Below, piece after piece: positions 19,085-29,540 of a DNA stretch of 53,801 nt. A program made the translations under genes and the position numbers. Source of the DNA: Penium margaritaceum (lineage: Eukaryota > Streptophyta > Zygnematophyceae > Desmidiales > Peniaceae); NCBI GenBank assembly GCA_023375785.1, contig SZWC01003617.1, forward strand, positions 44,837 to 98,637. The letters run 5' to 3'. Numbering within the stretch: position 1 is the stretch's first letter; every line of letters starts with the position of its first letter. The notes under the pieces were generated by a model, which did no database searches, was not told where the DNA came from, and saw only the letters and a list, made by a program, of their open reading frames with translations.

Positions 19085-20053
19085 GTGGATCACGAGTGTG
19101 AGTTCATGTTTTCAGACGAGGATGTTAAACAATTTGAGTTTTTGACGAGTTCAAATTTCTCTGTTGTTTTCTCCCCTCTCATTGAACCTCATTCTGCACT
19201 TGCTGATCGACATTGCCCAGTAAATCTTGCATCACCAGACGAGATGCATGACCAAACCTGCTTAGTGGTGGCGACACCAACCACTGTGCAAGAGTTGTGT
19301 AACACAGTGATTGAAGCAAACGCCCTCAAAGCGATGAGTTCAATCGCATTCGCAGTACCTTTAGTCGATGATTTCGACCCAGTGAAATTTAAAGACTGGA
19401 AGGTGCTGGCCGAATTCACACGTGCCCACAATATGTGGACTCGAGTGGGAGAATCATCGGAGTTGCGACGCCCGTCGTACAGATTCCGTGTTGATCACAA
19501 ACTCGGCTTACCGTCGTCGAGTCTGTTCACTCGGAAGAGTGGAGGCAACATGACGATGCATTTCAAAGGACACCTAGCTGGTGCTCCCGTGAACGTACTA
19601 GTTGACACTGGAGGGGACGACTCTTTTGTTAGCCTTGGCTTTACCCGACAGGTTGGCCTGAAGTACGAGCCATCGAATGGCGCAGTTGTTGTCGGTGACA
19701 ACCGTACGGTACCCGTGATCGGTACTTGTAAAGCGAAAATTTGTATTCAAGGGTACACACAGAGTGTCACGTTGAAGGTACTCAACCTTCTTGATCCGTT
19801 TGACGTGGTGTTAGGCGATCCCTGGCTTCGTGACAACAAGGCTCTAATGTGCTTTGAATCAAAGCGTTTGATCCTACGGAAAGGACAATGCCGCTTTACG
19901 TTGATTCCGAGTACGGAATTATCACCGACCCGACTCAAAGTCCATGCCAGCTTGTCTGCAATGCAGGTCAAGAGACGTATTCGACAAGGTTGTCGATACT
20001 TCTTGGCTCAGCTGCAGAAAGTGGAGGACGACGTGACGGAAGACACGCCATAA
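19085..20053 (+). pseudogene. Chromovirus protease region of pol
   Basis: An aspartic protease that would process the Gag-Pol polyprotein. The active-site motif LVDTGGDDS has its Asp at 19604 (residue 174 of this frame), followed by the expected hydrophobic pattern and VVLGDPWLRD near 19808-19835. The frame opens at GTG 19085; the first ATG is at 19106, and in the living element it was probably translated as part of a fusion. About 170 residues precede the protease without a recognised domain. It ends at TAA 20051-20053, after which the same frame continues with RT-type sequence, so the stop is a later break. Confidence 0.85.
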
Positions 20054-20928
20054 GGGATCAGATCTCTATTGGTGGAGTTCTTGGATGTATTCCAAGACCC
20101 ACCAGCTGGACTTCCACCAGAAAGACACATGGGCCACACGATTCCGCTACAACCGGAGGCGACTCCTCCGTTCAGACCCATGTATCGCCTTAGTCCTGCA
20201 GAAAGGTGAGAGGCCAAACGCCAAATCAAAGAGTACCTTGCAAAAGGATGGATCGAGCCAAGTAGCTCGCCGTACGGTGCGCCGATCCTTTTTGTGAACA
20301 AAAAGGACGGTGGTTTACGCATGTGCGTGGATTACCGGGCGCTGAACAAGCTGACGGTGAAAAATCGATTCCCCTTACCGCGGATTGAGGACCTTTTTGA
20401 CCAACTCCAAGGCGCAAAAGTATTTTCGTCCTTGGATTTGTCTCAAGGGTACCATCAAATCCGCATCACGCAAGATGANGTACCTTGCAAAAGGATGGAT
20501 CGAGCCAAGTAGCTCGCCGTACGGTGCGCCGATCCTTTTTGTGAACAAAAAGGACGGTGGTTTACGCATGTGCGTGGATTACCGGGCGTTGAACAAGCTG
20601 ACGGTGAAAAATCGATTCCCCTTACCGCGGATTGAGGACCTTTTTGACCAACTCCAAGGCGCAAAAGTATTTTCGTCCTTGGATTTGTCTCAAGGGTACC
20701 ATCAAATCCGCATCACGGAAGATGATGTGCCCAAAACCGCGTTCCAAATGCACATGGGACACTATCAGTTCCGAGTGTTATGCTTCGGGCTTACAAATGT
20801 CCCGGCAAGTGAGCAAGTGCAAGTTTGCACAAGATGAGCTCGAATACCTTGGACACATCGTTGGCAAGGACGGCATCCGCGTCGACCCACAAAAGGTCCA
20901 AGCCGTTGTGGACTGGCCACGCCCATAA
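20054..20928 (+). pseudogene. Chromovirus reverse transcriptase, catalytic core deleted
   Basis: RT copies element RNA into DNA. Fingers and palm motifs are clear: PPAGLPPER upstream, then [34 protein letters not shown] and [15 protein letters not shown], the last carrying the first catalytic Asp. After [10 protein letters not shown] (near 20770-20800) the sequence jumps to [21 protein letters not shown], so roughly 60 codons with the YxDD catalytic pair are absent and the frame shifts. Other breaks are TGA at 20207-20209, the duplication around N 20479 and TAA at 20926-20928. It cannot encode an active polymerase. Confidence 0.88.
20233..20725 (+). repeat. 246-bp direct duplication around a single N
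   Basis: 20233-20478 and 20480-20725 differ at two positions by eye and are separated exactly by N 20479. The duplication repeats the RT fingers region and shifts the frame. This pattern suggests an unmerged contig overlap rather than biology. Confidence 0.88.
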
Positions 20929-21675
20929 AATGTTGGGCAGATTCGGTCTTTCCTCGGCCTTGCAAACTACTTTCGACGGTTTATGCAAGGGTATTCGACC
21001 CTGGTAGCACCGCTAACCAGGCTCACGCGAAAAGACGTGCATTGGGAATGGACATCTGATTGCGAGAACGCTTTTCTCAAAGTCAAAGAGTTTCTCTCCA
21101 CGGCGCCCGTCCTAGCTCTTTCGGATCCATCGCAACCGTGGGAGGTTCGATGTGATGCGTCGGTAGTTGGANTTGGAGCCGTCCTCATGCAGAACGGTCA
21201 CCCAGTTGCGTATGAGAGCCGGAAGCTCATACCCACGGAAACGCGGTACACGACTGGGGATGAAGAGCTCCTTGCGGTAGTACACGCTTTCAAGATGTGG
21301 CGTTGCTACCTTGAGGGTGCTGAAGGGGGGGTGACGGTCGTGACCGACCATAATCCATTGGTGTTTTTCCAAACGCAACCGAACCTGTCAAGACGACAGG
21401 CGCGTTGGAGCGAATACCTGAGTCGATTCTCGTTCACATAGGAATATCGGCCAAGACGAATCAATGTGGCCGATCCACTAAGCCGACAGCGTGTGGAAAT
21501 TAAAGCAACCACCGAGGTCAGTGGGTGTTTTATGGCCATTGCAACAGCAACTGTACAACCACCAGATCCCCCTGCACCTCTGCGTCAACCACCAGGAGAG
21601 ATTGTCCATTACAACGGTTTTATAAACAGGATCCGGATGGGATACTGTGTGGATTCTTGGTTTCAAAACTCTTGA
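20929..21675 (+). pseudogene. Chromovirus RNase H and connection region
   Basis: RNase H removes the RNA strand of the RNA-DNA hybrid. The frame contains the RT thumb/connection ([13 protein letters not shown]), then [15 protein letters not shown], TGDEELLAVVHAFKMW, VVTDHNPL and, beyond a TAG at 21439-21441, NVADPLSR, which supply the Asp/Glu residues expected of the family. N 21172 is a single unresolved base that keeps the frame. A TGA at 21673-21675 separates this from the integrase in the same frame. Confidence 0.85.
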
Positions 21676-22968
21676 AATCTGGACAAGTACGGCTTGGTGG
21701 AGGCCGCAGGAATCTTCTGGTACGGGGAACAAGTTGTGCCAAACTCGGGAGACCTTCGAGCAAAGGTTATCTCCCAGTTCCACGACCCGCCGGTCGCAGG
21801 TCACGTGGGACCCCGGAAGACCGGACAGGCACTCTCGGACCACTATTGGTGGCCAGGATGGAGTGTCGATGTTCGTAAGTATTGCATGACATGCGACCCA
21901 TGTCTTCGGAATAAGGCTAGTAACAAGAAGCCTGCTGGACTCCTCCAGCAGCTTCCCATTCCTGGGACTCCATGGGAGTGCGTCAGCATGGACTTCATTA
22001 CTGGTCTTCCGGACACGGCCCGTGGCCATGATGCAATACTAGTGGTTGTGGATCTTTTGACGAAGATGACACACTTCATTCCTACAACCACTGACGTGAA
22101 CGCAGAGGAGACCGCTCGTCTCTTCTTTGAGGGTGTCGTAAAGTACCACAGCTTACCGTTGCGCATTATCTCCGATCGAGATCAAAAATTTTCTAGTAAG
22201 TTCTGGCAAAAGATGCACAAGTACTTTGGCAGCGAGTCGCAAATGTCGACAGCGTTTCACCCTCAAACGGATGGACAAACAGAGCGCATGAATCGCACTC
22301 TGGAGCAGATGCACCGCATGTACGTGGACCCTGCCATGCATGATTGGGATGAATTCCTAGCACCGGCAGAGTTTGCGGTGAACAACTCGGTGAACGAGTC
22401 CACACAGTTCACACCGTTCGTGTTGAACAGTGGTCGGCATCCAGTGGTACCCTCTTCATTGGTGAAGAGTGGGATTACAGGAGGGCAGGTCCCTTCTGCT
22501 CAAGCCTTTGCCGAGCGCATCGACTCCTTGTTACAGGAGGCGAAGGGTCACCTTCAAGCAGCTCGGCAGCGACAAAAGGCATATGCCGACAAAGGTCGCC
22601 AGGAGGTGTCGTTTGACATCGGTGACAAAGTGCTGCTTAGCACTAAAAACCTTCGGTTGAAGTCGCCAGGGGCAAGAAATCTTCTACCAAAGTGGATTGG
22701 GCCGTTTCCTATTGTGGCTCGTATCGGGCCAGTGGCATACCGATTGCTGCTTCCGCCGAGTATGAAGATACATGACGTGTTTCATGTGAGCCTGCTGGCT
22801 CCATACACGGCAGAAGGAACCGTTCAGCCACCGCCAGCAGTCCTGGCTGCCGACGGCCAATACGAGGTCCTTTGCCTACTCCAACACCGAGAGCGTACTC
22901 TTCGGTCACGCGTTGTCAGGGAGTACCTCGTTCATTGGGCCGGTTGTGGACCTGAACATAATTCATGA
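21676..22968 (+). pseudogene. Chromovirus integrase with truncated chromodomain
   Basis: Integrase inserts the element cDNA. The longest open part begins at GTG 21694 and runs 424 codons. Counting from there, the zinc-binding residues are H30, H37, C64 and C67; the catalytic triad is D100, D161 and E197 with 35 residues between the last two (DD35E). A GPF motif (KWIGPFPIVARIG) and HDVFHVSLLAPY follow. The C-terminus begins a chromodomain (QYEVLCLLQHR..REYLVHWAGCGPEHNS) and stops at TGA 22966-22968, where the family has a conserved Trp. Chromodomains in this family can guide integration to marked chromatin. All catalytic residues of integrase are intact, in contrast to RT. Confidence 0.93.
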
Positions 22969-23259
22969 GAGCCCAAATCTCGGTTGCCCACAGGGGTGGT
23001 CAACGAGTACTGGAGCAAGCTTGCAGCTCGCACAGAGCGACGCGTGGCAGAAGGTACCACCTGAACGCGGGAAAAGTGAACAACATTCCCACAGGGCAGC
23101 ATTCATGGACAGCGACCATAGGAGGTTGGGGACGCCCAACATGGTTGTCGCGCAGACGCTCCAGCCTAAAGGGGGGAGGCCGCTAGCCGTGCTGACCTAC
23201 AAGCTGCAGCTTAGGTCTACGTACCATGCACGTGTTCATGTTTAGCTGGTGATTGAAAT
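22969..23259 (+). other. Chromodomain remainder and 3' untranslated region
   Basis: The integrase frame stays open for about 31 further codons past the TGA, with residues expected at the end of a chromodomain, and then reaches another TGA. A purine tract, AAAGGGGGGAGG, at 23168-23179 is a candidate polypurine tract, although the LTR start that should follow it is not visible. A single N at 23260 replaces the missing first part of the 3' LTR. Confidence 0.6.
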
Positions 23260-23260
23260 N

Positions 23261-23793
23261 GCCACCGGCCGGCCAGCCGCCAGCCGCCGATCGCGGCCTC
23301 AGCCGGATCGGCGGCTGGGAGGCCACGAGGGCCTCGAGGGCAAGGCCTCGTGGCCTCGTGCCCTCGTCCCCCCTCGCCCTCCTTGCAAACGAGCAAGAGA
23401 GGACGAGGGATAGGGGGAGCGATGGGGAGGTCGAAATAGCTGGCGCGAAATCGCCGGCGTGCCTCGCACGCAGCGATTTCGCGCCAGAACGACAAAACAT
23501 GAATCGAAGTTCGTTTACGACGAACTTTGACATAAAACAAACGAAATAACTCGTGCGAACACACGAGTTCGAGGTAAAAACCCTCGGTTTGGGTCCCAAA
23601 ACCAGGGATTAGGTAAAAACAGAAATGGGCCTCTGGAGACTCGAAAGTATTCAAGTCTCCCTGCTCTGGGTCGTTGATGACGATTGCCCCTCAGTCTTGC
23701 GAAGGGGGTAAACCCCTGACGCGGACTGAGAACGCCATTCTGCGAACTCCGACGACGACTTCAGAGCAGGAGCTGGAGACACGGCCCGTTACA
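23261..23793 (+). mobile_element. 3' LTR of the chromovirus, 5'-truncated by an assembly join
   Basis: 533 bp matching 15175-15707 without indels and ending CCCGTTACA. About 337 bp corresponding to the LTR start are missing at N 23260. Satellite resumes immediately after the target-site duplication. Confidence 0.93.
23441..23486 (+). repeat. Long hairpin in the LTR
   Basis: A perfect 14-bp stem (TGGCGCGAAATCGC and its complement at 23473-23486) encloses a second 6-bp stem GCGTGC/GCACGC with loop CTC. In the 5' LTR the equivalent stem at 15355-15400 is weakened by transitions on both arms, including one pair that changed together. Confidence 0.75.
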
Positions 23794-23924
23794 GTTGACC
23801 ACACATAGTAAAATTATTTGGTCATGGTATGTGGCACATGCCTAATCTGGTTGGTCATTGTGCATGGTAGCCACACCGTTCCACTACTTGTTTAAATTCT
23901 TTGTACTTGCTAGTCAATAAATAG

Positions 23925-24460
23925 CAAAGCGTTTCTCCCTTTGACACCAAGTCGGTTTTTGTTGACTTGTTACGCGTGGGTGTCTTCACTGGAATACTGC
24001 CTCCCACCCCCCTAGAGGGATGTTCCATGGACGACCTGGTCGACAGATTTGTGACCGCATTATGACACCCCCCCTACCACCCCCACGGCTTAGGCTCGAA
24101 GGTAGAGTTGAGGTATCACAACACGGCCGTCCCCCCCCCCCCCCAGGTCGCGAGCCTATTCTACATTGCGCGTACGAGGATTCTAACCCAGGACCTACCG
24201 CTCAAGAATCTAACTCTATAAGCACTAAGCCAGCACACGTGGTGTTCATATGATGTCCAAATGACATTATAACGGTTCCTATGGGTAAAGGGCGTAAAAT
24301 AAGGGGGTGTAAGATTAGAGGGTAGTTTTCAAAAGCATGAATGATAACAGAGTTAGTTTAATCATAAAAAGATTGATGCAGATGGAATTTCAAATTTTGC
24401 AACTTTGAGCTTGAATAACCTCTCAACAATTGCTTTGATTGACCAGCCGTAAGAAGGAAA
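23925..24460 (-). mobile_element. Insertion with tRNA-like promoter boxes, copy 1
   Basis: About 535 bp of non-satellite sequence interrupts a monomer after ..AATAAATAGCAAA and ends before GTTGACTACACACAG. On the minus strand an A-box-like TGGCTTAGTGCT (24221-24232) is followed 32 bases later by a B-box-like GGTTAGAATCC (24178-24188), the spacing of a tRNA gene. A run of C (about 24130-24142) lies downstream. A complete cloverleaf is not evident. It looks like a tRNA-derived SINE or a composite containing one. The same insertion at the same monomer position recurs three more times. Confidence 0.6.
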
Positions 24461-27400
24461 GTTGACTACACACAGTGAAACTCTGTTTATGATATTCAGT
24501 GACACAAGTATACTTTGGTTGGTCATTGTGCATGGTAGCCACACCGTGCCACCACTTATCGAAGGTCTTTATACTTGCTAGTCGATACCGAGTGTTCCCA
24601 AACCATTGTTTCTCCCTTTGCCCATTTTTGACTTGTATTATGAGTTGTGAACGTTGACCACACACACTAAACTTCTTTGGTCATGAGCAGTGATGTATGC
24701 CTACTTGGGTAGGTCATTGTGCACGGTAGCCACACCGTGCCAATACATACAAAAAACATTTGTACTTGCTAGAAGATACATATTGTTTTGAAACAATGTT
24801 TTCCCCCTCTGACCATTTGTGACTCATGTTATGGGTTGTGAACGTTGACCACCCTTATTGAAATTCTTTGGTCATGGTTAGTGACATATGCCTAGTTTGG
24901 TTTGTCACTGTACGTCGTTACCAGGCCGCGTCACTACGTATTAAAGGTCTTTATGATTTCGAGTTGATAGCTAGTGTTCCCAAACCATTGCTACCCCCTC
25001 GGACTATCAGTGACTCGTATTGTGAGTTCTCAATGCTGACCACATGAAGTGAAATTCTTTGTTCATGGTCAGTGACAGATGCATACTTTGGTTGGTCACT
25101 GTGCATTTTAGCCACACTGTGCCACTACATATTGAAGGTATTTGTACTTGCTAGTCAATAACTAGTATTCACAAACCATTATCTTCCACCCTGACCATTT
25201 GTGACTCGTGTTATGAGTTGTCAAGGTCTACCACACTTAGTGCCATTTTTTGGTCATGTTCAGTGACATATGCCTACTTTGGTTGGTCATCGTGCATGGT
25301 ATCCACACCGTGCCACAACGTATTGAAGCCTCTTGTGCTTGCTTTTTGAAACTTGGTGTTCCAAAACCATTGTTTCCCCCTCTGACCATTTTTGACTCGT
25401 ATTATGAGTTGTCAATGTTGACCACACACAGCAGATTTCCTTGGTCAAAGGCAGTTCATATGCCTACTTTGGTCGTTAATTGTTCATGGCAGTCACATTG
25501 TGCTACTACTGACTAAAGGTCGTTGTACGTGCTAGTTGAGAACTGATATTCCCCTAGCATTGTTTCCTCCCCTTACCGTTTGTGACTCGTGTTATGGTTG
25601 GTCAACGTTGACCACCCATATTGAAATTATCTCGTCATGGTCAGTGACATATGCCTAGTTTGGTTGTTTGGTGTGCATATTAGCCACACCGTGCCACTAC
25701 GTATTGAAGTTCCTTGTCCTTTCTAGTGGATACATAGGGTTCCCAAACCATTGTCTCTCCCTCTGACCATTTGTGACTCGTGTTATGAGTTGTCAATGTT
25801 GACCACACATAATGGACTTCTTCGGTCATAGTCAGTAACATATGCATCCTTTGGTTGGTCACTGTGCACGCTAGCCACACCGTGCCACTACTTCTTGAAA
25901 ATCTGTCTACTTGCTAGTTGATAACTAGTCTTCCCAACCCATGGTTTCCCCCACTGACCAGTTCTGACTCGTGTTATGAGTTTTCAACGTTGACCACACA
26001 CTGTGAAATCTGTTTGGTCATGGTTTGTGACACATGCCTACTTTGGTTTGTCACTGTTTATTGTTACCACGCCGTGTCATTACGTATCGAAGGTCTTTCT
26101 GCTTACTTGTTGACAGCTAGTGTTCCCAAACCATTGTTACCCCCTCTGGCTATCAGTGACTCGTGTTGTGAGTTGTAAATGTTGACCACATGAAGTGAAA
26201 TTCTTTGTTCATGGTCAGTGACATATGCATACTTTGGTTGGTCACTGTGCATGGTAGCCACACTGTGCCACTACGTATTGAAGGTACTTGTACTTTCTAG
26301 TCGATAACTAGTATTCACAAATCATTATCTTCCACCCTGACCGTTTGTGACTCTTGTTATGAGTTGTCAAGTTTTACCACACTTAGTGACATTTTTTGGT
26401 CATGGTCAGTGACATATGCTTGCTTTGGTTGGTCATCGTGCATGGTATGCACACCGTGCCACAACTTATTGAAGTTCCTTGTGCTTGCTAGCTGATACCT
26501 GGTGTTCCCAAACTATTATCTCCCCATCTGACCATTTGTGACTCCTGTTATGATTTGTCAATGCTGACCACACACAGCGGATTTCTTTGGTCAAAGGTAG
26601 TACATATGCCTACTTTGGTCAGTCATTGTGCATGGTAGCCACACCGTGCTACTAATGACTGAAGGTCATTGTACTTGCTAGTTGAGAACTGATATTCCCA
26701 TAGCATTGTTTCCTCCCCTTACCGTTTGTGACTCCTGTTATGGTTGGTGAATGTTGACCACCCATATTTAAATTCTTTCATCATGGTCGGTGACATATGC
26801 CTAGTTTCGTTGTTTGGTGTGCATAGTAGCCACACCGTGGCACTACGTATTGAAGTTCTTTCTTCTTTCTAGTCGATACAAACGGTTCCCAAATCATTGT
26901 CCCTCCCTCTGACCATTTGTGACTCGTGTTATGAGTTGTCAATGTTGACCATACACAGTGGACTTCTTCGGTCATAGTCAGTGACGTGTGCATCATTTGG
27001 TTGGTCACTGTGCACGCTATCCACACCGTGCCGCTACTTGTTGAAAAATTTTCTACTTGCTAGTTGATAACTAGTGTTCCCAACCCATGGTTTCCCCCAC
27101 TGACCATTTGTGACTCGTGTTATGAGTTTTCAACGTTGACCACACACTATGAAATCCGTTTGGTCATGGTTTGTGACACATGCCTACTTTGGTTTGTCAC
27201 TGTACATGATTACGACACCGTGTCATTACGTATCCAAGGTCTTTGTGCTTTCTTGTTGACATCTAGTGTACCCAAACCATTGTTAGCCCCCTCTGACTAT
27301 CTGTGATCCGTGCTGTGAGTTGTAAATGTTGACCACATGAAGTGAAATTCTTTGTTCATGGTCAGTGACATATGCATACTTTGGTTGGTCACTTTGCATT

Positions 27401-28030
27401 GTAGCCACACTGTGCCACTATATATTGAAGGTAATTGTATTTTCTAGTTAATAACTAGTATTGAGAAACCATTATCTTCCACTCTGACCGTTTGTGACTC
27501 GTGTTATGAGTTGTCAAAGTGTACCACACATGGTGACATTAGTTGGTCATGGTAAGTGTTATATGCCTACTTTGGTTGGTCATCGTGCATGGTATCTACT
27601 CTGTGCCAAAGCTTCTTGCAGCTCCTTGTGCTTGCTAGTTGATATTTGGTGTTCCCAAACCATTGTTTCCCCCTCTGACCATTTGTGACTCGTTTTATGA
27701 GTTGTCAACGTTGACCACACACAGCGGATTTCTTTAGTCAAAGGCAGTACACATGCCTACTTTGGTCGGTCATTGTGCATGGTAGCCACACCGTGCTACT
27801 ACTTATTGAAGGTTGTTGTACTTGCTAGTTGGTATTTAGTATTCCCAAACCATTGTTTCCCCCTCTAACAATTCGTGACCCATATTATGGGTTGTGAACG
27901 TTGACCACACATAGTAAAATTATTTGGTCATGGTAAGTGGCACATGCCTAATCTGGTTGGTCATTGTGCATCGTAGCCACACCATTCCATTACTTGTTTA
28001 CATTTTTTGTACTTGCTAGTCAATAAACAG

Positions 28031-28537
28031 CAAAAGGTTTCTCCCTTTGACACCAGGTTGGTTTTTGTTGATTTGTTACGCGTAGGTGTCTTCACTGGAA
28101 TACTCCCTCCCACCCCCTTAGAGGGATGTTCCGTGGACGACCTGGAGGACAGATTTGTGACCGCATTATGACACCCCCCTACCCCCCCACGGCTTAAGCT
28201 TGAAGGTAGATATGAGGTATCACAACACGGCCCCCCCCCTCCCCAGGTCGCGAGCCTATTGTATATTGCGCGTACGAGGATTCAAACCCAGGACCTACCG
28301 CTCCAGAATCTAACTCTATAAACACTAATTCAGCGCACATGGTGTTCATATAATGTCCAAATGACATTATAAGGCTTCCTATGGGTAAAGGGCAGAGGGT
28401 AGTTTTCAAACGTTTGAATGATAACAAAGTTAGTTTAATCATGAAAAGATTAACGCAGACGGAATTTCAAAGTTTGCAACTTTGAGCTTGAATAACATCT
28501 CAACCATTGCTCCGACTGACCAGCCGTAAGAAAGAAA
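28031..28537 (-). mobile_element. Insertion with tRNA-like promoter boxes, copy 2
   Basis: Same insertion point and layout as the copy at 23925. The B box here is GGTTTGAATCC (28278-28288), one base from the consensus GGTTCGAATCC. The A-box region (28321-28332) has changed to TGAATTAGTGTT. The stretch before the satellite resumes is shorter by several small deletions. Confidence 0.6.
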
Positions 28538-29158
28538 GTTGACTACACACAGTGAAACTCTTTTTATGATATTCAGTGACACATGCATACTTTGGTTGGT
28601 CATTGTGCATGGTAGCCACACCGTGCCACCACTTATCGAAGGTCTTTGAACTTGCTAGTCAATACCAAGTATTCCCAAACCATTGTTTCTCCCTCTGCCC
28701 ATTTCTGACTTGTATTATGAGTTGTGAACGTTGAGCACACACACTAAACTTCTTTGGTCATGAGCAGTGATGTATGCCTACTTCGGTAGGTCGTTGTGCA
28801 CGGTAGCCACACCGTGCCAATACATGCAAAAGACATTTGTACTTGCTAGAAGATACATAGTGTTTTGAAACCATGTTTTCCCCCTCTGACCATTTGTGAC
28901 TCATGTTATGAGTTGCAAACGTTGACCACCCTTATTGAAATTCTTTGGTCATGGTTAGTGACATATGCCTAGTTTGGTTTGTCACTGTACGTGGTTAGCA
29001 CGTCTTTTCACTACGTATTGAAGGTCTTTGTGCTTTCTAGTTGATAGCTAGTGTTCCCAAACCATTGTTACCCCCTCTGACTATCAGTGACTCGTGTTGT
29101 GAGTTGTCAACGCTGACCATCTGAAGTGAAATTCCTTGTTCATGATCAGTGACATATG

Positions 29159-29540
29159 CATACTTTGGTTGGTCACTGTGCATTGTAGCCACACTGTGCC
29201 ACTACATATTGAAGGTATTTGTATTTGCTAGTCAATAACTAGTAATCACAAACCATTATCTTCCATCCTGACCATTTGTGACTCGTGTTTTAAGTTGCCA
29301 AGGCTTACCACACTTAGTGCCAATATTTGGTCATGGTCAGTGACATATGCATCCTTTGGTTGGTCACTGTGCATTGTAGCCACACTGTGCCACTACATAT
29401 TGAAGGTATTTGTATTTGCTAGTCAATAACTAGTAATCACAAACCATTATCTTCCATCCTGACCATTTGTGACTCGTGTTTTAAGTTGCCAAGGCTTACC
29501 ACACTTAGTGCCAATATTTGGTCATGGTCAGTGACATATG
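29159..29540. repeat. Duplicated F-type monomer
   Basis: 29159-29349 and 29350-29540 are near-identical 191-bp F monomers in tandem, sharing private variants (TAGTAATCACAAACC, TTTTAAGTTGCC). This inserts a seventh monomer into the usual six. Confidence 0.9.

Larger units (their letters stand above)
14838..23793 (+). mobile_element. Ty3/gypsy chromovirus, decayed, 8.96 kb
   Basis: A full-length but inactive LTR retrotransposon lies inside a satellite monomer with a perfect 5-bp target-site duplication. Order: 5' LTR, primer binding site, leader, gag with CCHC knuckle, protease (DTG), reverse transcriptase, RNase H, integrase (HHCC, DD35E, GPF), chromodomain, 3' LTR. RT before integrase gives Ty3/gypsy, and the C-terminal chromodomain gives chromovirus. 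I cannot assign the clade without alignment. Inactivating changes include two TAG codons in gag, several stops and frame changes in pol, loss of the YxDD region and a stop in the chromodomain. Three single-N sites and one 183-N gap lie within it, so some of the damage may be due to assembly. Confidence 0.95.

Noticed and set aside
21172..21172. Single N as another contig join
   Set aside because: Its flanks are not duplicated and the RNase H frame continues across it, so it is simply one unresolved base.
24178..24232. A functional tRNA gene on the minus strand
   Set aside because: A- and B-box-like motifs exist, but acceptor and anticodon stems do not pair convincingly and T-stem pairing is imperfect; it is better described as tRNA-derived.
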